Shown here in pieces: positions 11,084 through 20,444 of a stretch of DNA of 46,044 nucleotides. Positions within the stretch are counted from its first letter, which is position 1. Each line of letters begins with the position of its first letter. Below the pieces are notes generated by a model. That model was given only the letters and a program-made list of their open reading frames with translations, was not told where the DNA came from and did not search any database. Origin of the DNA: Mesorhizobium sp. B2-7-1 (GTDB lineage Bacteria; Pseudomonadota; Alphaproteobacteria; Rhizobiales; Rhizobiaceae); contig NZ_VFUA01000036.1 in the NCBI RefSeq assembly GCF_006440735.1, forward strand, positions 7,501 through 53,544, given 5' to 3'. A program made the translations under genes and the position numbers.

Positions 11084-11387
11084 TAGACTCTCTTCATAGT
11101 GAATTTTCGAAAAACTCTTCACGAACGGAGGCGCTCATGCAGCCAGCCGTTTCGTTTCTTCACCGGCGTTCGCCCGCATCAATTGCGTTGGCGCCACGTG
11201 CCATCCTGTTCCGGTTACATCACTTGCCGGATGATTCCCGCACGAAGCTTGGGCGTCGTTTGCGCAAGAAGGCAGCTATTTCCAAGGAAAACCGAATCGC
11301 TGGGAGCACTGCCTGCTTCGTCTCATCCGGTTGAGCCGGACCCTAACTGCATTCCCCGGTATTGCCAAGCGGTTTTTTCGCACTGCA
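11084..11387. other. DUF4167-prmC intergenic region
   Basis: About 300 bases with no supported gene. It should contain the DUF4167 promoter, but no clear -35/-10 pair was found, and no terminator with a T tract follows prmC. Only a weak hairpin, TCCGG-N5-CCGGA, is visible near 11327-11341. Confidence 0.4.
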
Positions 11388-12266
11388 TCAGGGCTTTCGC
11401 CGCTCGAACACCAGAACTCTGTCATTCTTGCCGAGGTCGCGATGTGTCCCGGTTAACACATAGCCGGCTGCCGCGAATACCCCGGTGACCTCGATTTTCT
11501 GCGTGTGGCCGATCTCGACCGCTACCTTGCCTTGCGTTTCCAGAAATCCTGCCGCTTCGGCGGCGATGACCCTATAAGGGTCCAAACCATCCACACCGCC
11601 ATCAAGGGCCCGGTGCGGGTCGAAATCGCGAACCTCGTCCTGCAGATTTCCAATGTCTCGCCTAGGTATATAGGGAGGGTTCGAGGCAATTACATGGTAA
11701 TGGCCGGAAACTTTTTCGAACCAATTGGAATGCAAGGCTTTGAAGCGCTCGCCTAGCCCCAGGTCACGGGCGTTTCCGGCCGCGGTCGCCAGCGCCTCGG
11801 GCGAAACATCGACGCCCGTCGCTGTGGCCGCCGGGACAGCGCTGAGCAGGGCCAGCGCGATGGCGCCGGTGCCGGTGCCGAGATCGAGAATACGGCATTC
11901 GCCAAGCCGTTCGGCCGTTGCCCGGGCGAAGGGCAGGACGGCGTCGACCAGCGTCTCGGTGTCCGACCGCGGCTCGAGCGTCTCCGGCGAAAGCGCCAGG
12001 CGCAAACCGTAGAATTCGCGGTAGCCGAGGATGCGATGCACCGGCTCGCCTGCGACGCGACGCCTCAGGGCCGCTTCGATGGCTGAAAGTGCCGTGGAAC
12101 CAACCTTTTGTCCCGGCTCGGCAATGGCCTGGGTACGCGTAGTGCCGGAGAAATGCTCGACGATCAGCCGGGAATCGAGCGCCGGATCGGCAATGCCGGC
12201 GGCGGCCAGGCGTTCGCGCGCCGCCCTGAGCAGCAGCCCGAGCGCGGCGGGCAGTTGATCAGCCAT
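11388..12266 (-). CDS. prmC: Release factor glutamine N5-methyltransferase PrmC
   Basis: Methylates the GGQ glutamine of release factors RF1 and RF2 using S-adenosylmethionine, raising termination efficiency. The 292 residues contain an N-terminal helical domain, the SAM motif [15 protein letters not shown], and the diagnostic NPPY motif ([10 protein letters not shown], Asn near residue 196). The gene overlaps the 3' end of prfA, encoding its substrate, by 8 bases, the usual prfA-prmC arrangement and consistent with translational coupling. Confidence 0.95.
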   Translation of the reverse strand: MADQLPAALGLLLRAARERLAAAGIADPALDSRLIVEHFSGTTRTQAIAEPGQKVGSTALSAIEAALRRRVAGEPVHRILGYREFYGLRLALSPETLEPRSDTETLVDAVLPFARATAERLGECRILDLGTGTGAIALALLSAVPAATATGVDVSPEALATAAGNARDLGLGERFKALHSNWFEKVSGHYHVIASNPPYIPRRDIGNLQDEVRDFDPHRALDGGVDGLDPYRVIAAEAAGFLETQGKVAVEIGHTQKIEVTGVFAAAGYVLTGTHRDLGKNDRVLVFERRKP

Positions 12267-13338
12267 CGAGGCTCATATCGGCAAGCAGCTTTGATTGGTG
12301 GTCGGCGATCAGCGCGTCGACCACCTCGTCCAGTTCGCCCATCATGACCCGGTCGAGCTTGTAGAGGGTGAGATTGATGCGGTGGTCGGTGACGCGCCCT
12401 TGCGGGAAATTATAGGTGCGGATGCGCTCCGACCGGTCGCCCGAGCCGACCTGTGATTTGCGTGATTCCGAACGCTCCTCGTCGGCCCGGCTGCGCTCCA
12501 GGTCGTAGAGCCGCGCGCGCAGGATCTGCATGGCCTTTGCCCGGTTCTGGTGCTGCGACTTTTCCGCCTGCACCACCATGATGCCGGTAGGTAAATGGGT
12601 GATGCGCACCGCCGAATCGGTCGTGTTGACGTGCTGGCCGCCGGAACCCGAGGCGCGCATCGTGTCGATGCGGATGTCTTCGGCCCGGATATCGATGTCG
12701 ACCTCTTCGGCCTCCGGCAACACCGCAACCGTGGCGGCCGAGGTGTGGATACGTCCGCTGGCTTCGGTCGCCGGAACGCGCTGCACACGATGCACACCGG
12801 ACTCGAATTTCAGATGGGCAAAGACGCCCCTGCCCGACACCGTGGCGATAATTTCCTTGAAGCCGCCGGCGTCGCCGTCACTGGCCGACACCGTCTCGAA
12901 ACGCCAGCCGCGCGAGGCGGCATAGCGCTCATACATGCGGAAGAGATCGCCGGCGAACAGCGCCGCCTCGTCACCGCCGGTGCCGGCTCGGATTTCAAGG
13001 ATGGCGTTTCTTTCGTCGGCGGCGTCCTTGGGCAGCAGCAGGATCTGGATGTCCTTCTGCAGCGCCTCGATGCGCTCCTCGACATCCGGCAGGTCCGCCT
13101 CGGCCAGCGCTCGCATGTCGGCATCGGTCGCCTTGTCGGCGAGCATCGCCTCGAGGTCCGCCTGCTCCTGTTCGGCGGCGCGCAGCGCCCGGATCTTGCC
13201 TACCATCTCCTGGATATCGGCATATTCCGAAGCCATCTTCACATAGGCGTCGGCGGCGGGACCGGCCGACATCTGCGCTTCGAGCATGTCGAAACGCTTG
13301 ACGACTTGATCCATACGGTCGCGGGGCAGGGAGATCAT
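12259..13338 (-). CDS. prfA: Peptide chain release factor 1
   Basis: Recognises UAA and UAG stop codons and triggers peptide release on the ribosome. The 359-residue product has the codon-recognition tripeptide PAT (VPATEASGR) and the catalytic GGQ at about residues 233-235 ([19 protein letters not shown]). PAT rather than SPF identifies RF1 instead of RF2. No strong ribosome binding site precedes either candidate start (13338 or an ATG at 13314). The intergenic region upstream is taken up by a large inverted element, so expression may depend on readthrough from ptsP. Confidence 0.96.
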   Translation of the reverse strand: MISLPRDRMDQVVKRFDMLEAQMSAGPAADAYVKMASEYADIQEMVGKIRALRAAEQEQADLEAMLADKATDADMRALAEADLPDVEERIEALQKDIQILLLPKDAADERNAILEIRAGTGGDEAALFAGDLFRMYERYAASRGWRFETVSASDGDAGGFKEIIATVSGRGVFAHLKFESGVHRVQRVPATEASGRIHTSAATVAVLPEAEEVDIDIRAEDIRIDTMRASGSGGQHVNTTDSAVRITHLPTGIMVVQAEKSQHQNRAKAMQILRARLYDLERSRADEERSESRKSQVGSGDRSERIRTYNFPQGRVTDHRINLTLYKLDRVMMGELDEVVDALIADHQSKLLADMSLDG

Positions 13339-13358
13339 GATCTTGGAACTTCGATGGA

Positions 13359-13477
13359 ATTCACGTCAGGGCGAGTCGAAAATGGCGAGTTTCGAGAACC
13401 GGAGCGGAATGTACATTTAGGTACATGAGCACAGGAAGCGCAGAAAATCGCCATTTGCAGACCGCCCTCACGTGAAT
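13359..13477. repeat. 119-nt hairpin element between ptsP and prfA
   Basis: Outer arms ATTCACGTCAGGGCG (13359-13373) and CGCCCTCACGTGAAT (13463-13477) pair with one mismatch. Inside, AAATGGCGA and TCGCCATTT pair again, and the centre has ATGTAC-N6-GTACAT. The whole spacer could fold into one long hairpin. It ends exactly at the ptsP stop codon. Unlike the shorter mosaic repeats in sequence. Confidence 0.7.
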
Positions 13478-15748
13478 CTAGAGGGGAATGGAGCGATCGT
13501 CTGCAAAGGCTTGCAGCAGCGCGCGCATCGGCAATTTCTGGCTGGGAGCCATCAGATTGTCGTCGAAAAAGGCCTTCAGCTCCTGCAGCGGCAGTTCGGT
13601 CAGCATCGCCTTGACCGGACCGATGGAGGCCGGCGACATCGAGATCGAGCGGAAACCGAGGCCGATCAGCGCCATGGCGGATATGGGTTTTCCGGCAAGC
13701 TCGCCGCACAGCGTCACCGGCGTATGGTTGCGCGAGCCGGCATCGGCGATCGTCTTCAGCACCCTGAGGAACGGCGTCGATAGGTTGTCGAAGCGGTCGG
13801 CCAACTGGGTGTTGCCGCGGTCGACCGCCATGACGAACTGGAAGAGGTCGTTGGAGCCGACCGAGACGAAATCCACCGCCTTCATCAATTCGTCGAGTTG
13901 GAACAGGAGCGACGGCACTTCCAGCATCGCGCCGAGCTTGAGGCTGGTGGGCAGGTGATGCGCGAAGCGCGACAGATGCCGGACCTCGCGGTCGATGATC
14001 TCGCGCGCCTGCGTGATTTCCGACAGCTCGGTCACCATCGGCAGCATCAGCTTCAATTCGCGGCCGCCGCTGGCCTTCAGCAGCGCGCGGATCTGGGTCC
14101 TGAGCAGGCCGGGACGGTCGAGCGTCAGCCGGATCGCCCGCCAGCCGAGCGCCGGGTTCTCTTCCTGGATGGCGCCCTTGAAGTAAGGCAGCACCTTGTC
14201 GCCGCCGATGTCGATGGTGCGGAAGGTGACCGGCTTGCCGCGCGCCGCGTCGAGCACGTCGCGGTAAAGCCGCTCCTGCGCCTCGGCGCGCGGGAAGGTC
14301 GAGGCGACCATGAATTGCAGCTCGGTGCGGAACAGGCCGATGCCGGCGGCGCCGGACTCGGTCAGCTGCGGCAGGTCGACGGCAAGGCCCGCATTCATCA
14401 GGAGATCGACCGGAACTCCGTCCCTGGTCAGAGAGGGCTTCTTGCGCAGCTCGCGATAGACTTCCTGCCGCCGCGCCCGGAAGCGGACCTTTTCGGCATA
14501 GGCGGCTTCCAGGTCGGATTGCGGTCTGAGATGGATGGTGCCTTCCTCGCCGTCGACGATGATGGCATCGCCATTTTCCGCCATGGAAACGGCGCCTTTA
14601 ACCTGTCCGGCGACGGGAATGCCCATGGCGCGCGCGACGATGACGACATGGCTGGTCGCCGCGCCGTCCTCCAGCACCAGGCCGCGCAGCTTGTCGCGCG
14701 GATAGTCGAGCAATTCGGCGGCACCCATCGAGCGGGCGACGATGATGGCGTCCTTGGGCAGCGCGGCCGCCACATCCTCCGGGCCGCGCCCCATCAGCTG
14801 GCGCAGGAGCCGGTTGGCGAGATCGTCGAAATCGCTCATCCGCTCGCGCAGATAGGGGTCAGTCATGTGCAGCATGCGTGCGCGCATGTCGCTCTGCACC
14901 TTTTCGACCGCAGCTTCCGCCGTCAGGCCGTTGCGGATCGCCTCTTCCAGCCGCCGCACCCAGCCGCGGTCATTGGCGAACATGCGGTAGGCTTCGAGCA
15001 CCTCGCGATGCTCGCCTTCGAAGGCGACGTCGCGGCGCTCCAGCATGTCGTCGATCGAAAGCCTGAGCGAGCCCAGCGAGCGGTCGAGCCGGCGCACCTC
15101 CTCCTCGCTGTCCTCGTTGAACAGGTTGGTGACGACGATGCGCGGCTCGTGCAGCACGACATGGCCGAGGCCGACGCCGTCGTTGAAGGAGAGGCCGGTG
15201 AAGCTTGCCGGGCGGCTGAGGTCGAGCTCCAGCCCCGGCTTGGTCAGGCGAGCGAGATCGCCGGTGGCGATCATCTCGGCGATCACCATCGCCGTCGTTT
15301 CAAGCGCTTCCACCTCGTCGTCGCGGTAGTGGCGCATGGTCTTGTTCTGCACCACCAGCACGCCCAGCGTGCGCCCTGCCCTCAGCACCGGCACGCCGAG
15401 GAAGGAATTGTAGATCTCCTCGCCCGTCTCCGGCAGGTAGGCGAAGGCCGGATGCTCCTGGGCGTTGGAGAGATTGAGCGGCCGCGCGCTGGCGGCGATC
15501 GTGCCGACCAGGCCCTGCCCGAGCCTGAGTTGCGCCAGGTGGACGGCGTTGGGGTTCAGACCCTCGGTGGCGTAGAGTTCGAGCACCGAGTCCGCGCGCA
15601 GCACATAGAGCGAGCAGACTTCGGCGACCATGTTGGAGGCGATGTCGCGCACGATGCGGTCGAGCCGCTCCTGCGGCTCCAGCGGCTCCTGCATGAGCTC
15701 GCGAAGCCGTTTGAGCAGAACGCGCGGGCCACTGGCCGTATCACGCAT
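13478..15748 (-). CDS. ptsP: Phosphoenolpyruvate-protein phosphotransferase PtsP (EI-Ntr)
   Basis: First enzyme of the nitrogen-related phosphotransferase system; it transfers phosphate from PEP to NPr and on to EIIA-Ntr, a regulatory rather than sugar-uptake pathway. The 756 residues comprise an N-terminal GAF domain (about 10-155), the phosphohistidine domain with GAATSHVVIVARAMG (His near residue 367), and a C-terminal PEP-binding barrel with SVGSNDLFQFVMAVDR and the TLCGEL cysteine. The GAF domain separates it from sugar-PTS enzyme I. The start at 15748 is chosen because GGAGAA lies 9 bases upstream; an ATG at 15772 adds 8 residues. It follows lysC by 83 bases on the same strand. Confidence 0.95.
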   Translation of the reverse strand: MRDTASGPRVLLKRLRELMQEPLEPQERLDRIVRDIASNMVAEVCSLYVLRADSVLELYATEGLNPNAVHLAQLRLGQGLVGTIAASARPLNLSNAQEHPAFAYLPETGEEIYNSFLGVPVLRAGRTLGVLVVQNKTMRHYRDDEVEALETTAMVIAEMIATGDLARLTKPGLELDLSRPASFTGLSFNDGVGLGHVVLHEPRIVVTNLFNEDSEEEVRRLDRSLGSLRLSIDDMLERRDVAFEGEHREVLEAYRMFANDRGWVRRLEEAIRNGLTAEAAVEKVQSDMRARMLHMTDPYLRERMSDFDDLANRLLRQLMGRGPEDVAAALPKDAIIVARSMGAAELLDYPRDKLRGLVLEDGAATSHVVIVARAMGIPVAGQVKGAVSMAENGDAIIVDGEEGTIHLRPQSDLEAAYAEKVRFRARRQEVYRELRKKPSLTRDGVPVDLLMNAGLAVDLPQLTESGAAGIGLFRTELQFMVASTFPRAEAQERLYRDVLDAARGKPVTFRTIDIGGDKVLPYFKGAIQEENPALGWRAIRLTLDRPGLLRTQIRALLKASGGRELKLMLPMVTELSEITQAREIIDREVRHLSRFAHHLPTSLKLGAMLEVPSLLFQLDELMKAVDFVSVGSNDLFQFVMAVDRGNTQLADRFDNLSTPFLRVLKTIADAGSRNHTPVTLCGELAGKPISAMALIGLGFRSISMSPASIGPVKAMLTELPLQELKAFFDDNLMAPSQKLPMRALLQAFADDRSIPL

Positions 15749-15831
15749 CGCGGCTTGTTCTCCAATGGGCATTTCGCCCGCCGCAGTTTCTCCCGCGGCC
15801 GGCGCTCACGCAACAACTGACTCAGTTCTTG

Positions 15832-17085
15832 CTATTGCTTATCCAGACCGTAGACGGAATGCAAAGTGCGAACCGCCAGTTCGGTATAGGGACCGTCGAT
15901 CAGTATCGAGATTTTGATCTCGGAAGTGGTGATGGCGCGGATGTTGATCGCCTTGTCGGCCAGCGCCTTGAAGGCGGTGGCGGCGACGCCGGCGTGACTC
16001 CTCATGCCGATGCCGATGACCGAGACCTTCGACATGCCGGCTTCCGACTGCACGACGTCGTAGCCGACTTCCGGCTTCAATCTCTCCAGCACCGCAAGCG
16101 CCTTGTCGACGTCGCCCGAGGGCACGGTGAAGGTCATGTCGGTGAACTTGCCGTCCTCGGAGATGTTCTGGACGATCATGTCGACATTGATGTTGGCCTC
16201 GGCCAGTGGGCCGAAGATGCCGGCGGCGACGCCTGGACGGTCGCCGACGCGGCGCAGCGAAATCTGCGCTTCGTCCTTGGCGTAGGCAATTCCGGTCACG
16301 ACCTGCTGTTCCACGATCTCTTCCTCGTCGCAAATGAGCGTTCCGGGCGGATTGAGCAAATCCCCCATTCCGGGCGCATCGGGATCGTCGAAGGACGACC
16401 GCACGAAGGTACGCACCCTGTGTACCATGGCAAGCTCGACCGAGCGCACTTGCAGCACCTTGGCGCCGAGCGAGGCCATTTCGAGCATTTCCTCGAAGGA
16501 AATCTTGGCCAGGCGGCGGGCTTTCGGCTCGATGCGCGGATCGGTCGTGTAGACGCCGTCGACGTCGGTATAGATGTCGCAGCGGTCCGCCTTGACCGCC
16601 GCGGCGATCGCCACGGCGCTGGTGTCGGAGCCGCCGCGGCCGAGCGTGGCGATGCGGTTGTCCGGCCCGATGCCCTGGAAACCGGCGATCACCGCCACCT
16701 GGCCCTCGCCGAAGCGCTTGATCAGGAAGGCGCCGTCGATGTCGAGGATGCGCGCCGCGCCATGCGCATTGTCGGTCTTGATCGGGATCTGCCAGCCCTG
16801 CCAGGAGCGGGCATGGACGCCCATGTTCTGCAGCGTGATCGCCAGAAGGCCGGCGGTGACCTGCTCGCCCGAAGCAACCACGGCATCATACTCGCGCGCG
16901 TCGTGCATGGGCGAGGCCTCGCGCGTCCAGCCGACCAGCTCGTTGGTCTTGCCAGCCATGGCCGAAACCACCACGGCGACTTCGTGGCCGGCATCGACCT
17001 CGCGTTTGACATGGCGCGCCACATTGCGGATGCGGGCGATGTCGGCGACCGAGGTTCCGCCGAATTTCATCACGATACGCGCCAT
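15832..17085 (-). CDS. lysC: Aspartate kinase
   Basis: Phosphorylates aspartate, the first step towards lysine, threonine, methionine and diaminopimelate, the last also needed for peptidoglycan. The 417 residues have the kinase signature at the N-terminus (VMKFGGTSVADIARI), the RGGSDTSAVA phosphate-binding motif, and two C-terminal ACT domains (about 265-410; VSVIGIGMRSHAGVA) that bind inhibitory amino acids. Length fits the class II, lysine/threonine-regulated alpha subunit. It is first in the lysC-ptsP-prfA-prmC run. I looked for a lysine riboswitch in the 200-base leader and found none. Confidence 0.96.
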   Translation of the reverse strand: MARIVMKFGGTSVADIARIRNVARHVKREVDAGHEVAVVVSAMAGKTNELVGWTREASPMHDAREYDAVVASGEQVTAGLLAITLQNMGVHARSWQGWQIPIKTDNAHGAARILDIDGAFLIKRFGEGQVAVIAGFQGIGPDNRIATLGRGGSDTSAVAIAAAVKADRCDIYTDVDGVYTTDPRIEPKARRLAKISFEEMLEMASLGAKVLQVRSVELAMVHRVRTFVRSSFDDPDAPGMGDLLNPPGTLICDEEEIVEQQVVTGIAYAKDEAQISLRRVGDRPGVAAGIFGPLAEANINVDMIVQNISEDGKFTDMTFTVPSGDVDKALAVLERLKPEVGYDVVQSEAGMSKVSVIGIGMRSHAGVAATAFKALADKAINIRAITTSEIKISILIDGPYTELAVRTLHSVYGLDKQ

Positions 17086-17299
17086 GGAAGCGAAAAGCCT
17101 TTGACTGAAGCCGGCTCAAGGCCGGAACGGGAGGAACCGCCGGGTTGAAGCCCAGCGCCGAAATGCGCGGCCTCCTTAGCCAAAACGGCAAGGCTTCGCA
17201 AGCGAGCGCGGCCATAGCCGGCCCGGCATTGCCTATCCTGACGGATTCCTGTCGCCAGCCATGCCATAAGACGACCCAAACCGGCCTTTGGAGATTCTC

Positions 17300-17596
17300 A
17301 TGACCGAGACCCTGGAAATCGTCACTTTCCGTCTCACGTCCGGCGCCGAGGCCGGCTTCGTCGCCAAGAACGGGGTCATGACGGCCTGGCTTGCCCGACA
17401 GCCGGGCTTTCTAAGCCGGCAGCTCGGCAGGCGCGAGGATGGAAGCTGGGTGGATGTCGTGCGCTGGCAGAGCCTGGAACAGGCCAGGGCGGCGGCGGAC
17501 CGCATCATGGCCGAGATCGGCGACAGCGAGGCGGTGCAGGCGATCGAGCCGGCCAGTGTCGACATGAGCCACGCTACGGCCGCGGTGTCGCGTTGA
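17300..17596 (+). CDS. Small ABM-like (antibiotic biosynthesis monooxygenase fold) protein
   Basis: A 98-residue protein resembling dimeric alpha/beta-barrel ABM domains: a beta strand (LEIVTFRLTSGAE), then WLARQPGFLSRQLGRREDGSWVDVVRW and a final helix with ADRIMAEI. Such proteins may be cofactor-free monooxygenases, haem-related enzymes or simple ligand binders, and no catalytic residue can be named here. The ATG at 17300 is preceded by GGAG at 17290-17293; the frame could also start at a TTG at 17288. It is divergent from lysC and followed by ubiG on the same strand after 231 bases. Confidence 0.7.
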   Translation: MTETLEIVTFRLTSGAEAGFVAKNGVMTAWLARQPGFLSRQLGRREDGSWVDVVRWQSLEQARAAADRIMAEIGDSEAVQAIEPASVDMSHATAAVSR

Positions 17597-17765
17597 ACGG
17601 TGGTTAACCTCGCTTATGGCCGGCCGTCGAAATATCCCATCGCCGGGTTGCCGGCGCGCTCGTGGCAGCAGCCGAAAAAACCTGCCTTGACTTTCTTGGG
17701 CGAGAACCCGAGTTCTTGGCGTCTACAGCGCCGCGCGTCCGTTGGGACGCGCAAAGGATGACTTT

Positions 17766-17814
17766 GCGCATGATCCTTTTCCGAAAATCGATTCCGATTT
17801 TCGGGGTCATGCGC
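17766..17814. repeat. Palindromic mosaic repeat, arm type gcgcatga
   Basis: Outer arms GCGCATGA (17766-17773) and TCATGCGC (17807-17814) enclose a perfect inner hairpin CCGAAAATCG-ATTC-CGATTTTCGG (17781-17804). It ends 13 bases before the ubiG start codon, so it would be in the ubiG leader. Confidence 0.75.
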
Positions 17815-17827
17815 TGGAGACCCGCCC

Positions 17828-18577
17828 ATGCCAGAGCCCCGCCGATCGACCATCGATGCCGGAGAAGTCGAGCGCTTCTCCGCCCTTGCCGCCGAATGGT
17901 GGAACCCGAACGGCAAGTTCCGCCCGCTGCACAAGTTCAATCCGGTGCGGCTTGCTTATATCCGCGACCAGGTGGCGGCGCGCTTTGGTCGCGATCCGCG
18001 CGCGGCGCGGCCTTTCGAGGGCCTGCGCTTCCTCGATATCGGCTGCGGCGGCGGGCTTTTGTGCGAGCCTATGTCCCGGCTTGGCGCCGAAGTGGTCGGC
18101 GCCGATGCTTCCGCCACCAACATCGAAGTCGCGAAACTGCATGCGGCGGAAGCCGGCGTTAGCATCGACTATCGCGCCACCACGGCCGAGGCGCTGGCCG
18201 ATGCCGGCGAGACCTTCGATGTCATCCTGAATATGGAAGTCGTCGAGCATGTCGCCGATGTCGACCTGTTCGTCGCCAAATGCAGTGAGATGGTCCGCCC
18301 CGGCGGCATCATGTTCGTCGCCACCATCAACCGCACGCTGAAGGCGCTCGGCCTGGCCATCATCGGCGCCGAATATGTGCTGCGCTGGCTGCCGCGCGGC
18401 ACGCATCAGTTCGGCAAGCTGGTGCGGCCGGAGGAACTGGCAAAAGCGCTGGGCGCCGCCGGCCTCACGGTGATCGACCGCACCGGCGTCATCTATCATC
18501 CGCTGGCCGACCGCTGGCAGCGCTCGAAGGACATGGACGTCAACTATATGGTTCTGGCGGAAAAGGCCTCGGCCTGA
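17828..18577 (+). CDS. ubiG: Ubiquinone biosynthesis O-methyltransferase UbiG
   Basis: Catalyses both O-methylations in ubiquinone synthesis, on 2-polyprenyl-6-hydroxyphenol and on 3-demethylubiquinol. The 249-residue protein has the UbiG N-terminal signature ([20 protein letters not shown]), the SAM-binding [18 protein letters not shown], and the post-I region [12 protein letters not shown]. The C-terminus [12 protein letters not shown] and YHPLADRWQ is also typical. The ATG is preceded by GGAG 8 bases upstream. Its position beside lysC, on the opposite strand, matches a common Rhizobiales arrangement. Confidence 0.95.
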   Translation: MPEPRRSTIDAGEVERFSALAAEWWNPNGKFRPLHKFNPVRLAYIRDQVAARFGRDPRAARPFEGLRFLDIGCGGGLLCEPMSRLGAEVVGADASATNIEVAKLHAAEAGVSIDYRATTAEALADAGETFDVILNMEVVEHVADVDLFVAKCSEMVRPGGIMFVATINRTLKALGLAIIGAEYVLRWLPRGTHQFGKLVRPEELAKALGAAGLTVIDRTGVIYHPLADRWQRSKDMDVNYMVLAEKASA

Positions 18578-18602
18578 GCTGTAGCGGCCGGGCCCGCTCG
18601 TC

Positions 18603-19106
18603 TCATGCGTCGAGCGGTCGATAGCCGCCCCGCCAGTAGATCAGCGCCTGGCCGGCGTCCTCAGTCCTGACCGCTTCGACCGAGCCGATGACGATCGAGT
18701 GCGTGCCGCGGTCGATCATCTCGTCGAGGCTGCAGTCGAAGGCGGTAACCGCATCGGTGAGCAGCGATGCGCCCGTCCTCAGCGTCGTCCATCCGGCGCC
18801 GTCGTAGCGGTCCTTGCCCTTGATGCCGCCGAAGCCGGAGAACCGCTCGGCGACCCGCTGATGCTGAGGCCCGAGCGAATTGACGCCGAAATGCCGGTAG
18901 CGCTCGATGACCGGCCAGGTCGACGACGAACGGTTGACACAGGCGATCACCTTCGGCGGCTCCGCCGACAGCGACACCACGGAAATCACGACGAGGCCGG
19001 TGCGGTCGTCGCCAACGCCGGCGGTGATGACGCTGACATTGCCGACGATGAGCCGCATGGCGGCGCGGAAATCCGCGACGCTTACCGGACCTTCTGGGTT
19101 GGACAT
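18603..19106 (-). CDS. Flavin reductase-like protein (partner of the LLM monooxygenase)
   Basis: A 167-residue protein with the FMN-binding split-barrel of NADH:flavin reductases: FRAAMRLIVGNVSVITAG, VVSLSAEPPKVIACVNRSSST, HFGVNSL and a closing LIYWRGGYRPL. It would supply reduced FMN to a monooxygenase. The start at 19106 is set by AGGAGAAA just upstream. It is 103 bases downstream of, and co-oriented with, the LLM gene, so the two probably form a two-component flavin monooxygenase operon. The convergent ubiG ends 25 bases away. Confidence 0.88.
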   Translation of the reverse strand: MSNPEGPVSVADFRAAMRLIVGNVSVITAGVGDDRTGLVVISVVSLSAEPPKVIACVNRSSSTWPVIERYRHFGVNSLGPQHQRVAERFSGFGGIKGKDRYDGAGWTTLRTGASLLTDAVTAFDCSLDEMIDRGTHSIVIGSVEAVRTEDAGQALIYWRGGYRPLDA

Positions 19107-19209
19107 GGCTTTCTCCTCTTTCGGCAAGCCGTTCCAGAGTGCCTTGAGGCTTTCCGTCTGGAGTAGCGTCAAGACGAACTTAAGAGTGGATCAGCAAAGC
19201 CGGGCTAGC

Positions 19210-20334
19210 CTAAGCCGCCGACTGCATCGCGGCCGGCGCGATGCGGATGCCCCTCTGTTCAAGGATAGGCAGGACCGTGTCGCGGAAATAGGGGAATTCC
19301 TCGACATAATCGACGAAGGACAAGGTCGAGCCGCGGAAGCCGGCTTGGTGCAGTTGGGTGATCCCGTCGGCGACCTGCTCGGGCGTGCCGGTCAGTGGGA
19401 AACCGCCATGGCCCGCCGCCATGCGGTCGCGGATGAGCGCCAGGAGATCGTGCGGGAAGGACTGGGCATGGGCGAATTGCAGCCGCACCAGATTGTCCAC
19501 GGCCGCCCAATCGGCATTGGCGCGGCCGAAATGCTCGAGATAGTCCTTGGCCTCCTTTTCCGTCGGCCGGCACACGACATGAGCGAAAGTCAGCACATCG
19601 ACGTCCCTGCCCGCCGCTTTACCTTGCTCCTTCAGCGCCGCGATCTCGTCGTTCGAGCGCGAAAGGTCGATCGCCGGCGTGAACAGGAAATCGGCGTTGC
19701 GGACGGCGAATTTGCGCCCCTCTTCCGAGCCGGCCGCGTTGAGGATGGGCAGCGGTGACGACGGACGCGGATCGCCGAACACGTTTTTGAGCTTGAACCA
19801 GGTGCCGTCCCAGTCGAAGGCTTCCGGGCGGCTCCACAAGGCGCGCACGATATCGAACCATTCCTGCGCGTAGCCGTAGCGTGTGGTGTGGTCGTCAGGC
19901 AGCGTCAGCCCAAGCGCCTCATATTCCGGCTTGTTCCAGCCGGCGACGATGTTGAGCCCGATGCGGCCGCGGCCGATCTGGTCGATGGTCGCCAGCTGCT
20001 TGGCGACGACCACAGGGTGGTTCGCAGCCGTATGGGTGGTGGCAAAGACGGTGAGGTTGCGGGTGAGCGCCAGCAGCCCTGCCGCCCAGGTGATGGTCTC
20101 GAGCACGTTGCCATGGAAGTTGGTTTCGCCGCCATACCCGATCCAGCGGGCGATCGGCAGCATGAAGTCGATGCCGGCTTCGTCGAGCAAGCGGGCGAGC
20201 TTGAGATTGTTGTCCCAGGAATTGTCCCAGCGCTCGTCGACCTTCGTGACGGTCATTCCGCCGGAACAGTTGGACGCGAACGTGCCGAGAAAGAAAGGCT
20301 GCGTGCTGGGCGCGGACTTGTCGAGCATGCTCAT
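19210..20334 (-). CDS. LLM-class flavin-dependent monooxygenase
   Basis: A 374-residue TIM-barrel oxidase of the bacterial luciferase-like group, using FMNH2 and oxygen delivered by the neighbouring reductase. Sequence landmarks are FMLPIARWIGYGGETNFHG near residues 57-75, VFATTHTAANHPVVVAKQLA, and GRGRIGLNIVAGWNKPEYEA, which resembles the RutA/SsuD/NtaA branch. The substrate is unknown; plausible classes are sulfonates, pyrimidine-type rings and aminopolycarboxylates. I prefer none, because no transporter or hydrolase sits alongside. GGAGGAG lies 9 bases before the start. The regulator gene is divergent, across a strong palindrome. Confidence 0.88.
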   Translation of the reverse strand: MSMLDKSAPSTQPFFLGTFASNCSGGMTVTKVDERWDNSWDNNLKLARLLDEAGIDFMLPIARWIGYGGETNFHGNVLETITWAAGLLALTRNLTVFATTHTAANHPVVVAKQLATIDQIGRGRIGLNIVAGWNKPEYEALGLTLPDDHTTRYGYAQEWFDIVRALWSRPEAFDWDGTWFKLKNVFGDPRPSSPLPILNAAGSEEGRKFAVRNADFLFTPAIDLSRSNDEIAALKEQGKAAGRDVDVLTFAHVVCRPTEKEAKDYLEHFGRANADWAAVDNLVRLQFAHAQSFPHDLLALIRDRMAAGHGGFPLTGTPEQVADGITQLHQAGFRGSTLSFVDYVEEFPYFRDTVLPILEQRGIRIAPAAMQSAA

Positions 20335-20359
20335 GACGATGTTCTCCTCCGTTTTTCGT

Positions 20360-20391
20360 TATAATTTATGATAGAAAGTCTATCATAAATT
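20360..20391. promoter_or_regulatory. Palindromic operator between the LLM gene and its regulator
   Basis: AATTTATGATAG (20363-20374) and CTATCATAAATT (20380-20391) are perfect 12-bp arms around AAAGT. On the plus strand a TATAAT (20360-20365) overlaps the left arm, so a bound dimer would cover the likely promoter of the regulator gene and sit just upstream of the LLM start. The AT-rich site stands out in this GC-rich DNA. Which protein binds is inferred from position. Confidence 0.8.
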
Positions 20392-20444
20392 CATGTGGAC
20401 GCAATCGCGTGGATCAGCGCATCTTGGCGCGGAGGGAGAGGCGG

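Noticed and set aside
13898..15820. A 640-codon plus-strand frame opposite ptsP
   Set aside because: Antisense shadow of PtsP, with His/Arg-rich composition and no family features.
17086..17299. Possible lysine riboswitch in the lysC leader
   Set aside because: No recognisable lysine-element helices or conserved blocks; only a weak CCGGC/GCCGG hairpin.
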